The notes beneath the pieces were generated by a model, which saw nothing but the letters and a program-made list of their open reading frames with translations, was not told the DNA's origin and did not search any database. A stretch of 64,000 nt of DNA. It comes from Streptomyces sp. RKAG290 (GTDB lineage: Bacteria; Actinomycetota; Actinomycetes; Streptomycetales; Streptomycetaceae). The stretch covers positions 1,922,001 through 1,986,000 of the forward strand of contig NZ_JAJOZC010000001.1 in the NCBI RefSeq assembly GCF_023701695.1. The letters are read 5' to 3'. This document shows positions 46,141 to 59,700 of the stretch, piece after piece. The position numbers and the translations under genes are program-made. Each line of letters starts with the position of its first letter. Position 1 is the first letter of the stretch.

Positions 46141-49100
46141 GCCGATGCCGCCCAGCTGATAGATCCGCAGGGTGGACTTCCAGACGCTCGCGTCGCCGAG
46201 CAGCACGATCCGGCCCGGGGTGCGGCGCACCTCCTTGACGTGCACGTCGAACTCCATGTCCGGGTCGTCCCGCAGGATCTGGCCGCGGTAGGACCAGGTC
46301 GTCTCCGCGCCGGAGAGCATCGCGAAGCGCGGATTGACGAGCCCGTCGGTGAGCCCCGTCTCGACGGCGTACAGCTGGAGTCCCTGCAGCAGGGCCTCCA
46401 CGCCGAGGGAGCCGGGCATCACCGGGTCCCGGTGGAAGTGGCAGGAGAAGTACCACTCGTCGGGCTCGATCGACCGGTGTCCTCGCAGATAGCCCTGTCC
46501 GTGCTTGCCGCCGCCGGGCAGGATGTCGATCCACTCGGCCAGGTCGAGATGGCCGCCGGCCAGCCGGGGGCCGCCGCGTGCGGACTCGGCGGCCCGGTGG
46601 TCGGCGAGCTCGACCCGGCGTACCCCGGCGGGGCGGGACGCCTGCTGGTCGAGCCACGGCAGGACGTGCTTGCCCTTGTCCAGGCCGACCTGGTTCTCCA
46701 GGGCCTTGGCGTTGAAGTAGCCGAAGAGCGACTCGCCGGTGTAGAACACCTCTCCGTCCGCGGAGAGTTCGTAGCTGTAGTTCTGCAGGATCGACCCGGG
46801 CATCTGGTCGCTGGAGAGCAGGGTCGAGCGGTGCTGGATGGTCTTGCCGCGCAGGTCGATGTCCTTGACGAGGGTGGCGCGGCCGTCGAGGTTGCGGATG
46901 CTGAACTGCTCGTCGGGGAACGGGAGGGTGGCGCCCAGGTAGTAGCCGAGCAGGATGGCCGCCTGGAGGCTGGACTCCATGTAGACGCAGTTGGGCATGG
47001 AGGGCGAGCCGTTGTCGCGGTAGTACCAGGCGTCCTGCGGGGAGTCGTACTCGGTGACCATGACGGCCCCGCGCTTGAGCACCCCGCGGGTGCCTTCGAG
47101 CTCCATCATCCGGTCGACGAAGAGGAAGTCGCCGTTGGGGATGTACGGGGCCCGGCTGTCCGCGTAGACCTCGAACTCCGGTCCCATGGCGGTGGCCAGG
47201 TCGCCCTTGGCCGCGTGCGCCATGTGGAACTCGCTGAGCAGGGCGCGCCGACCGGTGGCGGGGCTCAGCCGGCCGAGGAAGTCCGGCACCTTGCCGCCGG
47301 CCTCCGGGCGGTAGGGGGTGCCCGGCTTCTCCACCAGCCGGATGCCGAGACCGGTGACGCTGATCGACGGCTTGCCGTCCCGCAGCACGATCACGTCCGC
47401 GGTGATCGCGGGGCGGGGCAGCAGGGTCAGTTCGGTGATGTCGATCCGGTACTCGATGCGCTCGGTGTCCGGGGTGATCTGGCCGCGGACCTTCACCTCG
47501 GTCTTCAGCCCGGGGACGGGCTGGAAGCGGGCGTCGGGCAGGCAGAGGTGCAGGCCGAGGGAGAACGCGTACGTCTCCAGCAGCTGCACGGCCCCTTCGG
47601 CCACCAGCGAGCCGGCGAGGACCGGGTCGTCCGGGAAGTGGCAGGTGAAGTACCAGCCGTCCGGCACGAGATGCTTGACGGCCTCGATCCGCCCGAGGCC
47701 GTGCCGGCCGCCCTTGCGGTCGAGCAGGGTCACCTCGTCGGCCATCCGCAGCTGCTCGGAGGGCAGCCTGAGCGAGCTGTTGGTCCCCTCGGGCTTGCGG
47801 TGGCCGGCCCCGAAGACCTCGTCGATCCGTCCGTCCGCGAGCAGCGCGAGGTCCGTGGCGGTGAGCGAGGTACGGGACGTGGGGGCTACGGGCTTGAAGG
47901 AACTGGACCCGGAGAAGGCGGCGTTCTTCGCGGGCGGCACGGCCTTGCCCTGGATGATGCCGAGGGAGCTCTCCAGCTCCTCGTCGGTGAAGAACCCCGC
48001 GCAGGCGTTGTTCAGCTTCAGGATCAGCTTGCCGTCGGCGTAGCAGTCGTAGTGGAAGAAGAACAGCATCGTGTCGCCCTGCCGGACGAACTGGTCGATC
48101 CAGATGTCGTAGCGCAGGGTCTGGCCGACCTGGGGGAGGTCGCCGACGAAGCTGAGGCTGCTGTCCAGGAGGCGGTAGACCCGGTCACCGCGGTTGGTGA
48201 AGTCCGCTCCGAGGTAGCTGATCAGGAGCAGGTCGCACTGCCCGGCCTCGATGGTGACCGCGGGCGGCACCTGTCCGTCCACGGCGTACCAGGCGTCGAC
48301 CGGCACGTCGTACTCGGTGCGGATGAACGAGGGCTTGAACTCGCCGGGTTCGGCCTCCAGCGCGGTGACCCGCGTCGCGAAGTGGTACGGGGGCGCGGGC
48401 AGCCGCACCCGGCGGCGGAACTCGTCGACCTCGGCGTACCGGTCTCCGAAGACGTTGCCGATCTTGCCGGTGGCGAACTCCAGCAGGTCGTGCTCGTCCC
48501 AGATGACTCCGTCGGGCTTGGGCGGCCGGGGCGCGGGGGCCGCGGCGGGGGCGGCCGGCGCGGCGGGGGCGGCGGCGGCCAGCAGTGCGGCGAGCTGCTC
48601 ACGCAGGGCCTGCTGGGCGTCGAGCACCTCACGGTGCGCCTCCAGCATCTCGCTGCGCAGTCCGCGCACCAGGGTGAGGGTGCTCTCCTCGGCGGTCCGG
48701 GCGGGGCGGGCGGGCAGCGGCGTTCCGAAGATGGCCGGGCGCGGTGGCTCCTGCGACGGGGCGGCCGGCGGCGCGGTCGCGGCGGCGGCCGGGATCATCG
48801 TGACGGGCTCCCGCTCCAGCTCGATTGCTGAGGCGGACGGTGGGGCGGCGGGGCGGATCGACATCGCGGAGTCCCATTCCGTGGCGGTTTCGGCGCCCCC
48901 TGCAGTTGCGGGGGCGGGAGTGGCGGGAGCCAGGGGCAGCCCGGATCCGGCCGGTGCGGCGGCGATCGGCACGGCTGCCGTCGGCGTGACCGCGACCGGT
49001 GCGGCGGCGATCGGCGCAGTTGCCTTCGAGGTGGCTGCGGCGGCCGTGTGCGCGGCCGGCACGGTCACGGGAACCGTGTGCGCGGGAGCCGGCGCCGCGA

Positions 49101-52100
49101 CCGGGACCGCTGCCGGAGCCACCCTGGCGACCGGCACGGCTACGGGGGCCGTGGTCGCGGGAATCGGCGCGGCTACGGGAGCCACGGTGGCGGGCTGCAC
49201 GGCGGTGGCCGGCACGGCGGTGACTGTCGTCCGGGCGGCCGTGTCGAGCGCACCGGCCGCGTCGGCCGCAACGGACAGCAGAGCGGCGAGTGGGGCCGCC
49301 GCGCCCTCGGCGACCAGCGGCGGGACCGGAGCCCCGCCCACGGTGAAGGTGCGCAGCCCCAGCGTGCCGCGCGTCCCCGAGGGGCGGCGGGCGGCGCGAA
49401 CGGGGCGAGGTCGACCGCGATGCCGTGGGAAGCCAGCCGGGCCACCAGCCGGGCCACGTCCGTCGCGCCCCGTGCGCCCCGCCGGTCGACGGAGACCGCG
49501 AGATGGGGCTCGTCGCCGAGCGTCTCGTGGATCCAGCGGGCACACGTACTGCTCGGGCCGACCTCGATGAAGCAGCGGAAGCCGTCGTCGTAGGCGCGGC
49601 GCACCAGCTTCGGGAAGTCCACCGTCTCGCGCAGCGTCACCGCGATGTTGCCGGCGACGGAGTCCGCGTCGAAGTCGGTGACCGGCGCGTAGTGCCTGCT
49701 GCTGTAGAGCACCAGGTCCCCGACGTCGCCCGTCGGATAGCGGTTGAGGTCGGCGAGGTCGGTCAGCACGCCGTCGACCACGGGGCAGTGCATGACGTGG
49801 TTGGCCGGGGAGCGGGCGCTGCGGCAGGCCAGCTCGGCGATGACCTCCTTGCACTGGCCCGGGTCACCGGCGACGACCACCTCCAGCGGGGTGTTGACGT
49901 GCGTGATGAAGACCCGCTCGAAGCGCTGGACGACTGCCCGTACGTCCGCCGCCGGGGCGAGGAGCACGTGGGTGGACCAGACCTCGCTGTCCGGCACGTC
50001 GTCGCCGAGTCCCCACAGGTCGCGCACGGTCCGCTTGGGCCCGCGCAGCATGTCGTCGAAAAGGGGCGAGGCGCTGATCTTCTCGTCGCCGCGCGCGCTC
50101 TTGATCCAGCCGCCGGTGGCGAAGAGCATGCTGCTCTCGCCGAGGCTGTAGCCGAACGCCCCGTCCACCGGAATACCGAGGACCTCGCGCACCAGGTCCG
50201 TCGAGAGCAGTGCGTAGCTCGTGCCGGCCGCCAGCATCAGCGGGATGTCCTCGACGAGCGCGCCCTCCTTCCGCATCAGGTCGCGGCGTCCCATCGGGGC
50301 GAGCGAGCGCGGGTACAAGGAGGCGCTGCGCAGCAGTTCGGCCGGGAACTCGGCCTGCGCCTCGAAGCGCGGCAGCAGCCCGGGGAACGACCGGAAGAGT
50401 GAATGACCCAGCCCCAGGTAGGAGTTGAACGCCCCGGGGAAGACCAGCGCCACCTTCCCTTCCGCACCCAGCGGCCGGGCGGTGAAGTAGCTGCCGGACG
50501 GGGAGAGCCATTCACCGCCGGACTCCCACACTCCGGGCAGGTCCTTGAGGGCCTGGTCGATCTGCCGGGCCAGCCCGTCGGTGTCGTCCGCGACGAGCAC
50601 CGCCTTCAGGGGCGCGGGCCGGTCCTCGGCGAGGGCCGCCCAGTCGCCGTCCAGGGCCGCGCGCAGCTCACCGAGCCGCCGCAGCAGCCCGTTGATGTCG
50701 TCGGCGCCGACCGGCACGACCAGTCCGCCACCGGACCTGGCCCAGTCGGTCTCGGCGACCTCGCCGCGCACCTGGCCGCCGGTGAGCACGACATGCGCGT
50801 GGCTGCCGGACGTACCGGTGACGCTGACGGAGGCGGCCCGTCGTCCCTCGCGGCGGGCCCGCAGCCAGGGACGGGAGTCGGCGGCGAGGAAGAAGGCGGA
50901 GCCTTCGAGGCGGGCGGTATCCGCGCCGCCCGGTGCCACCGGGAAGTAGCCGTGGTGCAGGCAGAGTGCGGCGCGGATGACGGAGGCGAGCGCGGAGGCG
51001 CAGCCGCTGTCGCCGACGGAGCCGTGGACCGCGGACAGCGCGGTGCGCAGTTCCCCGCCGGAGCGTTCGGCGGTCCAGGTGCGGGCCAGGCCGTCGAGGG
51101 CGGCGGGGTCCGCGGCCCCGGTCTCCACGAGTTCGACCTCGCCGGGGGTGAGCCCGGCGGCGGCGAGCGCGTCCTCGGCCGCCCCGGCGACGAGCTCCGG
51201 GTCCACGCCGGGAGCGACACCTGCGGAGTGACGGACGGCGAGGGCCGCCACCGTGGCGTACACGGTCCGTTCCTGCGATACCGACTCGGGCCGGGTCACG
51301 ACGACCGCTCCGGCGCCCTCCCCGAGGATGCGGAGTCCGCCGCTGATGGTGCCGGGTTCCAGCAGTTCGCGGGCGAGGGTGCTCTCCGGTCCGGCGGCGA
51401 GGTCGACGGCTCCGACCAGGACCGCCTCGACCGTGGGGTCCATCAGCAGGAGCCGGGCGACGTCGAGGGCGTCGATGCCGACCGCGCTGTCCGAGGAGAG
51501 GGTGAAGGAGGGGCCGTTGAGGTTCCACAGCGAGGAGACCCGGCTGGCCATGATGTTGCCGATGTAGCTGAGGACTTCGTTGGGTTCGATGGAGTCGTGG
51601 ATGCCGTTGCGCGCGGCCCGGGTGAGCGCGGCCAGCTGCTCGGGCGTGGGCCGCACACCCGCGCTCGCGCACCACTCGGTGAGCTTGCGGCCCAGTTCGT
51701 ACCGGGAGCCGTGGCCGTGCGCGCTGGGTTCCATCTCCATGCCGAGGACCACCCCGACCCGGCGCGGGCCGCCTCGGGCGCCGGCACCCGGGCGGGGCCG
51801 TTCGTACCCGGCGTCGCGCAGCGCCTCCTCTGCGACCCGCATCATCAGCAGGTGCTGCTGGTTGAAGTGGTCCAGGTCCTTGGGCGGTATGCGGTACGAG
51901 GTCGCGTCGACCTCGAACTCCTCGATGTACGCGGCGCGGGGCACCGCGTCCTTGGCGAGACCGGCCCGGTCGAGCGGTCCACCGGCGACGGTCTCGAAAC
52001 CGCGCCACCGCTGCTCGGGCAGCTCGCGTACGGCGTCGAGCCCTTCGTATCCGGCGCGTTCGAAGGCGTCCAGGGTGGTGAAGGAGCCGAAGTGGGCTCC

Positions 52101-53680
52101 CATGCCGATGACGGCGAGTGCCGGCGGGCCGGCCAGGGGCGGCGGGTCCGCGGGGGCCGGGGCGGTGGCGGGTGCTGCCGTGCCGTCGGCGGAGTCGGTG
52201 GGCGCGTCCGCGTCGTCGTGGGCGGAGAGCACCACGTGGGCGTTCGTCCCGCCGAAGCCGAAGGCGGACACGCCCGCGCGGCGCGGGTTTCCGGCCTCCG
52301 GTTCGGGCCAGGGCCGCAGCTCCCGTACGACACGGTCGGCGACCGTGCCGGGCAGCGGCTCCTCGACGCCGATGGTCGGCGGGATGGTGCCGTGCGAGAG
52401 CGCCAGGACCACCTTGATGAGGCTGCTCATGCCGGCCACCGTCAGCAGGTGCCCGAGGTTGGCCTTCACCGACCCCAGCAGCGGCCCGCGCCCGAAGAAC
52501 TCCTCCACACTGCCGAGTTCGGTGCTGTCGCCGAGCGGGGTGCCGGTGGCGTGGCACTCCAGGTACTGGATGGCGGACGGGGCGACGCCCGCCTCGCGGT
52601 AGGCAAGTTCGTACGCGGCGTGCTGGCCGGCGGCGTTCGGCGCCAGCATGTGCTTGCCGGGGCCGTCGTTGGTCAGCGCCACCGCGTCGATGACGGCGTA
52701 CACCCGGTCGCCGTCGCGCTCGGCGTCGGCCAGGCGCTTCACCGCGATCATCGCGGCGCCCTGGCCGGTCACGATGCCCCGGGAACGGGCGTCGAAGGGC
52801 TGGCTGAAACCGTCCTGCGGGTAGGCCCGCAGATCGGAGAAGGAGAGGTGGACGACGGTGGGGTCGGGGGCGCAGACGCCGCCCGCGAGCATCACGTCGG
52901 CACGGCCGGTCTCCAGGTGGAGGCAGGCCAGCTTGAGCGCGTACAGGGCGGACGAGCAGGCCGCGTCCAGGGTGAGCCGTGGCCCCTCCAGGCCGAGCGC
53001 CGCCGCCACCACCTGGGCGGGCATGCCGCTGCCCACAGGTTGTGGGCGGCAGCCACGCCGTCGGCCGGGCCGTCACCCAGACCGGCGGCGCTGTCGCCGC
53101 CGGTCGGCGGGGTGGTGGCGGCGCCCGCCGGGAAGCCCGCGTCCGCGAGCCCCTCGGCCACCGCCGTGTCCCACAGCTCTCCTACGAGCCGGCCAGAGGC
53201 CGGGGTGGGGAACGGATAGTTCCCGAACACCACCCCGGTCCTCCGCCTGCTCCGACCGTCCGCGGCCACGGGGGAATAGCCGGCGTCGGTCAGTGCGTCC
53301 CTGGCCACTCCGAGCGCCCAGTGGAACGAGCGGTCGAGACCGGCCAGGTAGTCCGGTGGGAGAAGGTACTCATTCGGTTCGCCCGGGCCCCCGGGGCCAC
53401 CGCCCGGAGCGCCGTCGCCCCGGGCGGCGTCGTCGCCGCTCCCGGCGGTCCCCGCGGACGGGGAGCTCGCATCGTGCTCGTCGAGGAAACCGCCCCGAAG
53501 GCAGTAGATGCGGTGCCTGTCCTCGGGATCGGTCTCCCTGGCCTGCGGGGAGTGCCCGAAGATCCGGCTGTCTCCGTCGGTGCGTGAGTCCACGCCGCCG
53601 ATCAGGTTCCGCCAGTAGTCGTCGGGGGTCCCGGCGCCGGGGAAGAGGCAGGCCAGGCCGACGATCGCGTACTTGCCCAT
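46114..53680 (-). CDS. PfaB/PfaC-like PUFA synthase: KS-CLF-AT-DH x4 (two frameshifts)
   Basis: Megasynthase of about 2520 residues after repair. Order from the N-terminus: ketosynthase (MGKYAIVGLACLFPGAGTP start; active Cys in DAACSSALYAL, nt 52958-52956; EEFFGRGPLLGSVKANLGH), chain-length-factor KS without the Cys (TLSSDSAVGIDAL), acyltransferase (GYSLGESSM), a Pro/Ala/Val linker, and four FabA-type hot-dog folds. These are seen at EAGQCDLLLISYLG (near 48245), YFTCHFPDDPVLAGSL (47640), MESSLQAAILLGYYLG (46960) and YFSCHFHRDPVMPGSL (46440); the two HF-x2-DPV motifs carry the dehydratase His. Frame breaks lie near 53040 (CTGTGGG for CTGGTGGG restores NLVGSG) and near 49383 (GGGG run). The KS-CLF-AT-DH fusion is like myxobacterial Pfa3 or fused PfaB+C. 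GGAGG precedes the ATG. Confidence 0.88.
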
Positions 53681-53762
53681 GAGGGGTCAGCCTCCGATTG
53701 TCCGAATGAGTCCGGTCGGGAGCCCGGTGAGGGGCCGTGGGAGAGGGAGCACCGGGCGGGTG

Positions 53763-56700
53763 TCAGACCGAGACGGTGCCGGCAGCGACCTGCACGGGCT
53801 GCCCGAACTTGCCCTCCAGCTGCGGGTCCTCGACCACGGACACCCCGTCCATGACCTGGAGCACACGGCCTTCGCGGTCGAGTGCCGTGACCGAGCAGGT
53901 GATGCCCGTCCCGACCTCCTCGATGTTCGCCACGGAGATCAGGAACTCCTGGTCGCCGGGGATCTGGGCGAAGTACCGGGTGCGCGCGATCTCCATCGGC
54001 AGGCAGGCCCGGCCGCGGTGCTGCCGGACCCAGACCAGTGCGGCCTGGAGCAGCAGATCGGCCAGTACCGGGCTGTGCAGCGCTCCGTGGTACGCGCCGC
54101 GGGCCGGCCGCCCGTCGGTGAGCCGGGCGCTCAGCAGCAGGCCCTGCGCGTCCGATGACAGGACGCGGCGGATGCCGCGCAGGCTGGGACCGTGGAAGAG
54201 CGTGCCATTGCGGTACAGCGGCCCGGCGTCCGTGCCGCTCGCCCCGCGGGCGATCCCGGCCAGGTCCGTACGGTCCGCGAGGCCCGCTCCGGCATCGCTC
54301 GTGACCAGGTTGCCGCCGTACGCGGGCCGGCTCTGCCCGGCTCCGTCCACGGCGGACGCCAGCACGTCCACGGTGTCCGGCCTGGAGTCCCGGCCGGGCT
54401 CCAGGAACAGCCGCAGCCGCGAGGGGGCTTCGCCCTCTCCGTCCAGGACCACGCCCTTGAAGACCCGGAAGCCGCTCACCTCGGTGACCGTCTTGCCGGT
54501 TGCCGTCTCGGCCGCGCCGATCAGTGCTCCGAGCGCCGCGGTGGCGGGCAGTACCTTCTTGCCGTCGATCGTGTGATCGGCCAGCAGGGCGTCGGAGGCC
54601 AGCTCCGCCAGGTCGCGGTCCGCCAGCAGCGAGACCGGGGTGCCCGGTCCTGCGGCGGGCGGGGTGGACAGCGGCGTCAGCGGACCGGCGACGATGACCG
54701 TGTCGTGGCCGCGGGCCGCCGTGAACTGTTCGGCGAAGATCCCGGCCCCGGTCCGTACCGGCACCAGCTCCACGCCGCGCGAGGCGAACATCTTGCGCAG
54801 GTCGTCGGTGACCATTCCACCGTCCCAGGCGCCCCAGTTGACCGAGGTCACCCGGGCCGACGGAAGCTCACGCTTCAGCCGCACCGCGAGCCGGTTGAGC
54901 GCCTCGTTGGCGACCGCGTAGTCCGACTGGCCCCGGTTGCCGAAGAACCCGGCGACGGAGGAGAAGAACACCAGGTGCCGCAGGTTCGCGGTGCCACGCA
55001 GCGCGTCCAGCACATGGCCGAGGCCGAGGATCTTCGTGCCCAGAACCCGGTGGACCTCCTCCGCGGTCTTCTCCGCGATCAGCCGGTCGGCCAGCACACC
55101 GGCGCCGTGCACCACACCCGTGACGCGAGCGGCGTACGGTGCCAGCGCGGCCCGCACAGCGGCCGCGTCGGTGATGTCGACGACGACGTACTCCACGGTG
55201 GCGCCGCTCGCCCGCAGCCTTCGCAGGTTCTCGTTGATCTCCCGGCTGCCGGCCACCTTCCGGTAGACCGCCTCGACCCCGCGCGGGGTCGGCTTCTCGC
55301 CGGTGGCGGCGATCCGCTTGGCGATCGTGCCCTTGAGACCGGCGCCGTCCAGACCGGCCGCCCACTCGGGCTCCGGCTCCACCTGACTCCGGCCGAGGAG
55401 CACCAGCCCCGCCGGCCGTGCGTCGACCAGTGCCTGGAGGCAGTCCGCGGTGATGCCGCGGGCCCCTCCGGTGACCACGAGCAGGTCACCGGCCTCGATC
55501 TCGGGTACGGCGGCCAGGTGCCCGGCGGGGGCGTCGGCCGAGGGAACGACCGTGCGCCGTCCGTGGGCGTCGTGGGCGACGTCCGCGAGGTCCGTGGCCA
55601 GGTCGCCTATCTCGCCCAGGAAGCGGTCGGCGACCGTCCCGTCGTCCAGACCAGGTGCGAAGTCGACGGTACGGGTGAAGAGTTCGGGAACCTCGATCCC
55701 CAGCGTCTTCACCAGCCCGGCGACCCCGCCCAGCAGCGGCGAACCGGACTCGCTCCCGCGGTAGCCGTTCGCGCCGTCGAGCTGTGTCAGGGCCACGAAG
55801 CCGGCCCTGTTCCCGGCCGCGGCTGCCGCCTTCAGCGCGGGCTGTGTCTGCTTCGCCACGAGCACGGTGTGTGCCAGCCGCTGTGCCGCGTCGGCCCACT
55901 CCTGTCCGGTGGCCGCCACCAGCTGCACGACCAGGTCGATGCGTCCGGTGGTCACCGCACGGGCCAGCTCCGCCGCGTCCCACGTCCGCAGCTGCTGCAC
56001 CGAGTCGACGCCCTCCGTGGTCGCCACCTCGCCGGGCAGCGCCACGACCTCGATCCGCCAGCCGTCGGCGCGCAGCGCACTGATCACGGGTCTGGCCAGC
56101 TTCGAACCGTCATCCACGACGAGCGCGGTCCGGCTGGCCGCGTACGCCTCCACGACCCGGTAGGGCGCGGGCAGTTCCCGTACGGAGGCGAACGTCCGCC
56201 CGACACCGGGGGCGCTCGGGTAGTTCACGACCAGGGGCGCCTGGGAGGCGACCGGGGCGGGGGCGACTGCTGCGGGGGCGGCGGCTGCCGGCGCGGCGGC
56301 GGAGCTCAGGAAGCCCGCGACGTCGTCCAGCGTCCGCAGCTCACCCAGACGCTCCGGATCAACATCACCCGACACCGGGAACCGCTCCTGCAACGCACCC
56401 AGAATCTGAACCCGCTTGATCGAGTCAATCCCCAGATCCGCCTCAAGATCCATACCCGGCTCCAGCATCTCCGCCGGATAACCCGTCTTCTCCGCCACCA
56501 CCGCAAGCAGGGCCTCCAGGACCCCGCTGTCGACAGCCGCAACAGCGACCGGGGCAGAGGCGACTTCTTCGACGGCTACCGGAGCAGCGGCTACGGGGGC
56601 GGCGACTGCTGCGGGGGCGGCGGCTGCCGGCGCGGCGGCGGAGCTCAGGAAGCCCGCCACATCGTCCAGCGTCCGCAGCTCACCCAGACGCTCCGGATCA

Positions 56701-59700
56701 ACATCACCCGACACCGGGAACCGCTCCTGCAACGCACCCAGAATCTGAACCCGCTTGATCGAATCAATCCCCAGATCCGCCTCAAGATCCATACCCGGCT
56801 CCAGCATCTCCGCCGGATAACCCGTCTTCTCCGCCACCACCGCAAGCAGCGCGTCCAAGACCCCGCTGTCGACAGCCGCAACAGCGACCGGGGCAGGGGC
56901 AGGAGCAGCGACCGGGGCGGGCGCTTCGACCACTACCGGAGCAGCGGCTACGGGGGCGGCGACTGCTGCGGGGGCGGCGGCTGCCGGCGCGGCGGCGGAG
57001 CTCAGGAAGCCCGCCACGTCATCCAGCGTCCGCAACTCACCCAGACGCTCCGGATCAACATCACCCGACACCGGGAACCGCTCCTGCAACGCACCCAAAA
57101 TCTGAACCCGCTTGATCGAATCAATCCCCAGATCCGCCTCAAGATCCATACCCGGCTCCAGCATCTCCGCCGGATAACCCGTCTTCTCCGCCACCACCGC
57201 AAGCAGCGCCTCCAGGACCCCGCTGTCGACAGCCGCAACAGCGACCGGGGCAGGGGCGGGGGTGGGGGTAGGAGCAGGGGCAACAGCAGGAACAGGAGCA
57301 GCGACAGGTGCCGCAGCCACCACAGGAACAGACGCGGCCGGCGCGGCGGCGGAGCTCAGGAAGCCCGCCACATCGTCCAGCGTCCGCAGCTCACCCAGAC
57401 GCTCCGGATCAACATCACCCGACACCGGGAACCGCTCCTGCAACGCACCCAGAATCTGAACCCGCTTGATCGAATCAATCCCCAGATCCGCCTCAAGATC
57501 CATACCCGGCTCCAGCATCTCCGCCGGATAACCCGTCTTCTCCGCCACCACCGCAAGCAGCGCCTCCAACACCCCACTGTCGACAGCCGCAACAGCAACC
57601 GGGGCGGGGGTAGGAGCAGCGACCGGGGCGGCCTCTTCGACCACTACCGGAGCAGCGGCTACGGGGGCAGGGGCGGCGGCGGAGCTCAGGAAGCCCGCCA
57701 CGTCATCCAGCGTCCGCAGCTCACCCAGACGCTCCGGATCAACATCACCCGACACCGGGAACCGCTCCTGCAACGCACCCAGAATCTGAACCCGCTTGAT
57801 CGAATCGATCCCCAGATCCGCCTCAAGATCCATACCCGGCTCCAGCATCTCCGCCGGATAACCCGTCTTCTCCGCCACCACACCCAACAGGGCCTCCAAC
57901 ACCCCACTGTCAACGACCACGGCAGCAGGCACGGGAGCAGGGGCAGGAACGGGAGCAGGGGCCGGAGCAGGCACCTCCGCAACCACCGGAACAGAGACGG
58001 CCGGAGCCACCGGAACGGCGGCAACCGGAGCAACCGGAGCCACTGCCACCGGCGCGACCGGAGCGGCCTCCACCGGGGCCGCCGCCGGAATCGGCGTCGC
58101 GTCGGCAGGGGCCTCGTCGGCGCCCCGCAGGGCGTCTATCAGCAGTCGGGTGGCGCGCTCGTGGCTGGACGCGATGGACGTGCCGTGTTCCTGGATCAGG
58201 CGCAGGGCGGCGTCCGTGTCGGGGTGGGAACCGGCGCGGACGGAGTCCTCCAGGGACTGGACCGCCTGCCGGATCGTCGTGACGTGCGAGTCGAGGATCT
58301 CGGCCTGGAGGCCGAGCCCCTCCCGCACGACGTCGCTCAGCTCGTCGCCCGCACCCGTCGCCGCCGGCGCCGGGGTGGCTGCCGGGGCCGGGGCCGCCTG
58401 CGTCACCGTCGGCTCGGCGAGGGCCTCCTCGTACGCCGAACGCCGCGCGTCCGTGACGTAGTTGATGCCGCGCAGCGGGATCGTCAGGCCCTTGCGGACC
58501 GGCACGACAAGCTCGGGCTCCGTGTGGTTGTCGATGCCGGTGACCGGCAGGCCGAGCACCGCGAGCTCGACGACCGCCCGCTTGAGTGCCACCTCGCTGT
58601 CCTTGGAGGGGCCGCCGTCGACCGCGATCGACACGACGTCCTCACGTCCGTCCAGGATGCGGCCGATGAGGTCCGACAGCACCCGCTTGGGGCCGAACTC
58701 GACGAAGACGCGGTAGCCGTCGGCGTACATCTGCTCGATGCGCGCGGCGAAGTCGACGGGCTTCAGGAGCTGGTCGACGAGGGTGCGGCCGTTGGCGGCC
58801 GGGTCGCTGCCGTATGTCGCGCCCGCGGTGTTGGCGTACACGGGGACACTCGGCGCTCCGAGCCCGACGCGGTCGACCGCCTCGCGGAAGGCGTCCGCGG
58901 CGTGGGCCACGAAGCGCGTGTGGAAGGCGGCGGAGACCGGGAGCCGCTTGGCGTGGATCCCACGGCCCGCGGCGTCGGCCACGAGGCGGTCGATCTCGGC
59001 GGTGGGGCCGCCGACCACGATCTGGCCGGGGGCGTTGATGTTGCAGACGCTCACGTCGCGGTAGGCGGCGACGAGCTCCTGGACCACGGCCTGTTCGGCG
59101 CGGACCGCGGCCATCGCGCCGGGGTCGAACCCGGTGCTGCCGGCCGGCGGGGCCATGGCGAGGCCGCGCGCCCGGGACAGCTCGGCGAACCGGTCGTCGT
59201 CCAGCGCGCCCGCGGCCCAGAGGGCGGTGAGTTCACCGAAGGAGTGGCCGACCGTGCCGTCGGGGCTGAAGCCGAGCTCCTTGAACCAGGCGAACTGACC
59301 CGCCGACAGCGCGCCGATCGCGGGCTGGGCGAACTCCGTGCGCCGCAGCCGCTCGTCCTGCTCCTTGCGGGCCTCGTCGGTGAAGGCGGGCGGCGGGAAG
59401 ACGACCCGGCCGAGGGTCTCGGCGCCGCTGGTGAGCTGGTTGGCCCTGTCGTACGCGGCGAGTACCGACGGGAGCGCCAGGGCGGCGCGGCGGCCCATGC
59501 CCACGTACTGGCTGCCCTGACCGGCGAAGACGGCAGCCGTCTTCGCGCCCGGGGGGAGCGCGGCGCGGCGGTAGGTGATGCCCTTGGGGTGCTGCCAGGA
59601 CGCGGCGTCGGGCTTGGCGCGCAGCAGCCCCACGGCCACGGCCCGCAGCTCCTCGAACTCCGCCTCGGTGCGGGCCACGATGCCGATGCGCGCGTCGCCC

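Noticed and set aside
40700..46657. 1985-residue minus-strand open frame
   Set aside because: It joins the true frames of the two ACAD genes with out-of-frame parts of the ACAD, pfaD and pfaB/C genes; the real genes are separated by overlaps and frame breaks.
56301..57915. Regularly spaced repeats that could suggest a CRISPR array
   Set aside because: Units are 235 bases, in frame, and encode ACP domains; no cas genes.
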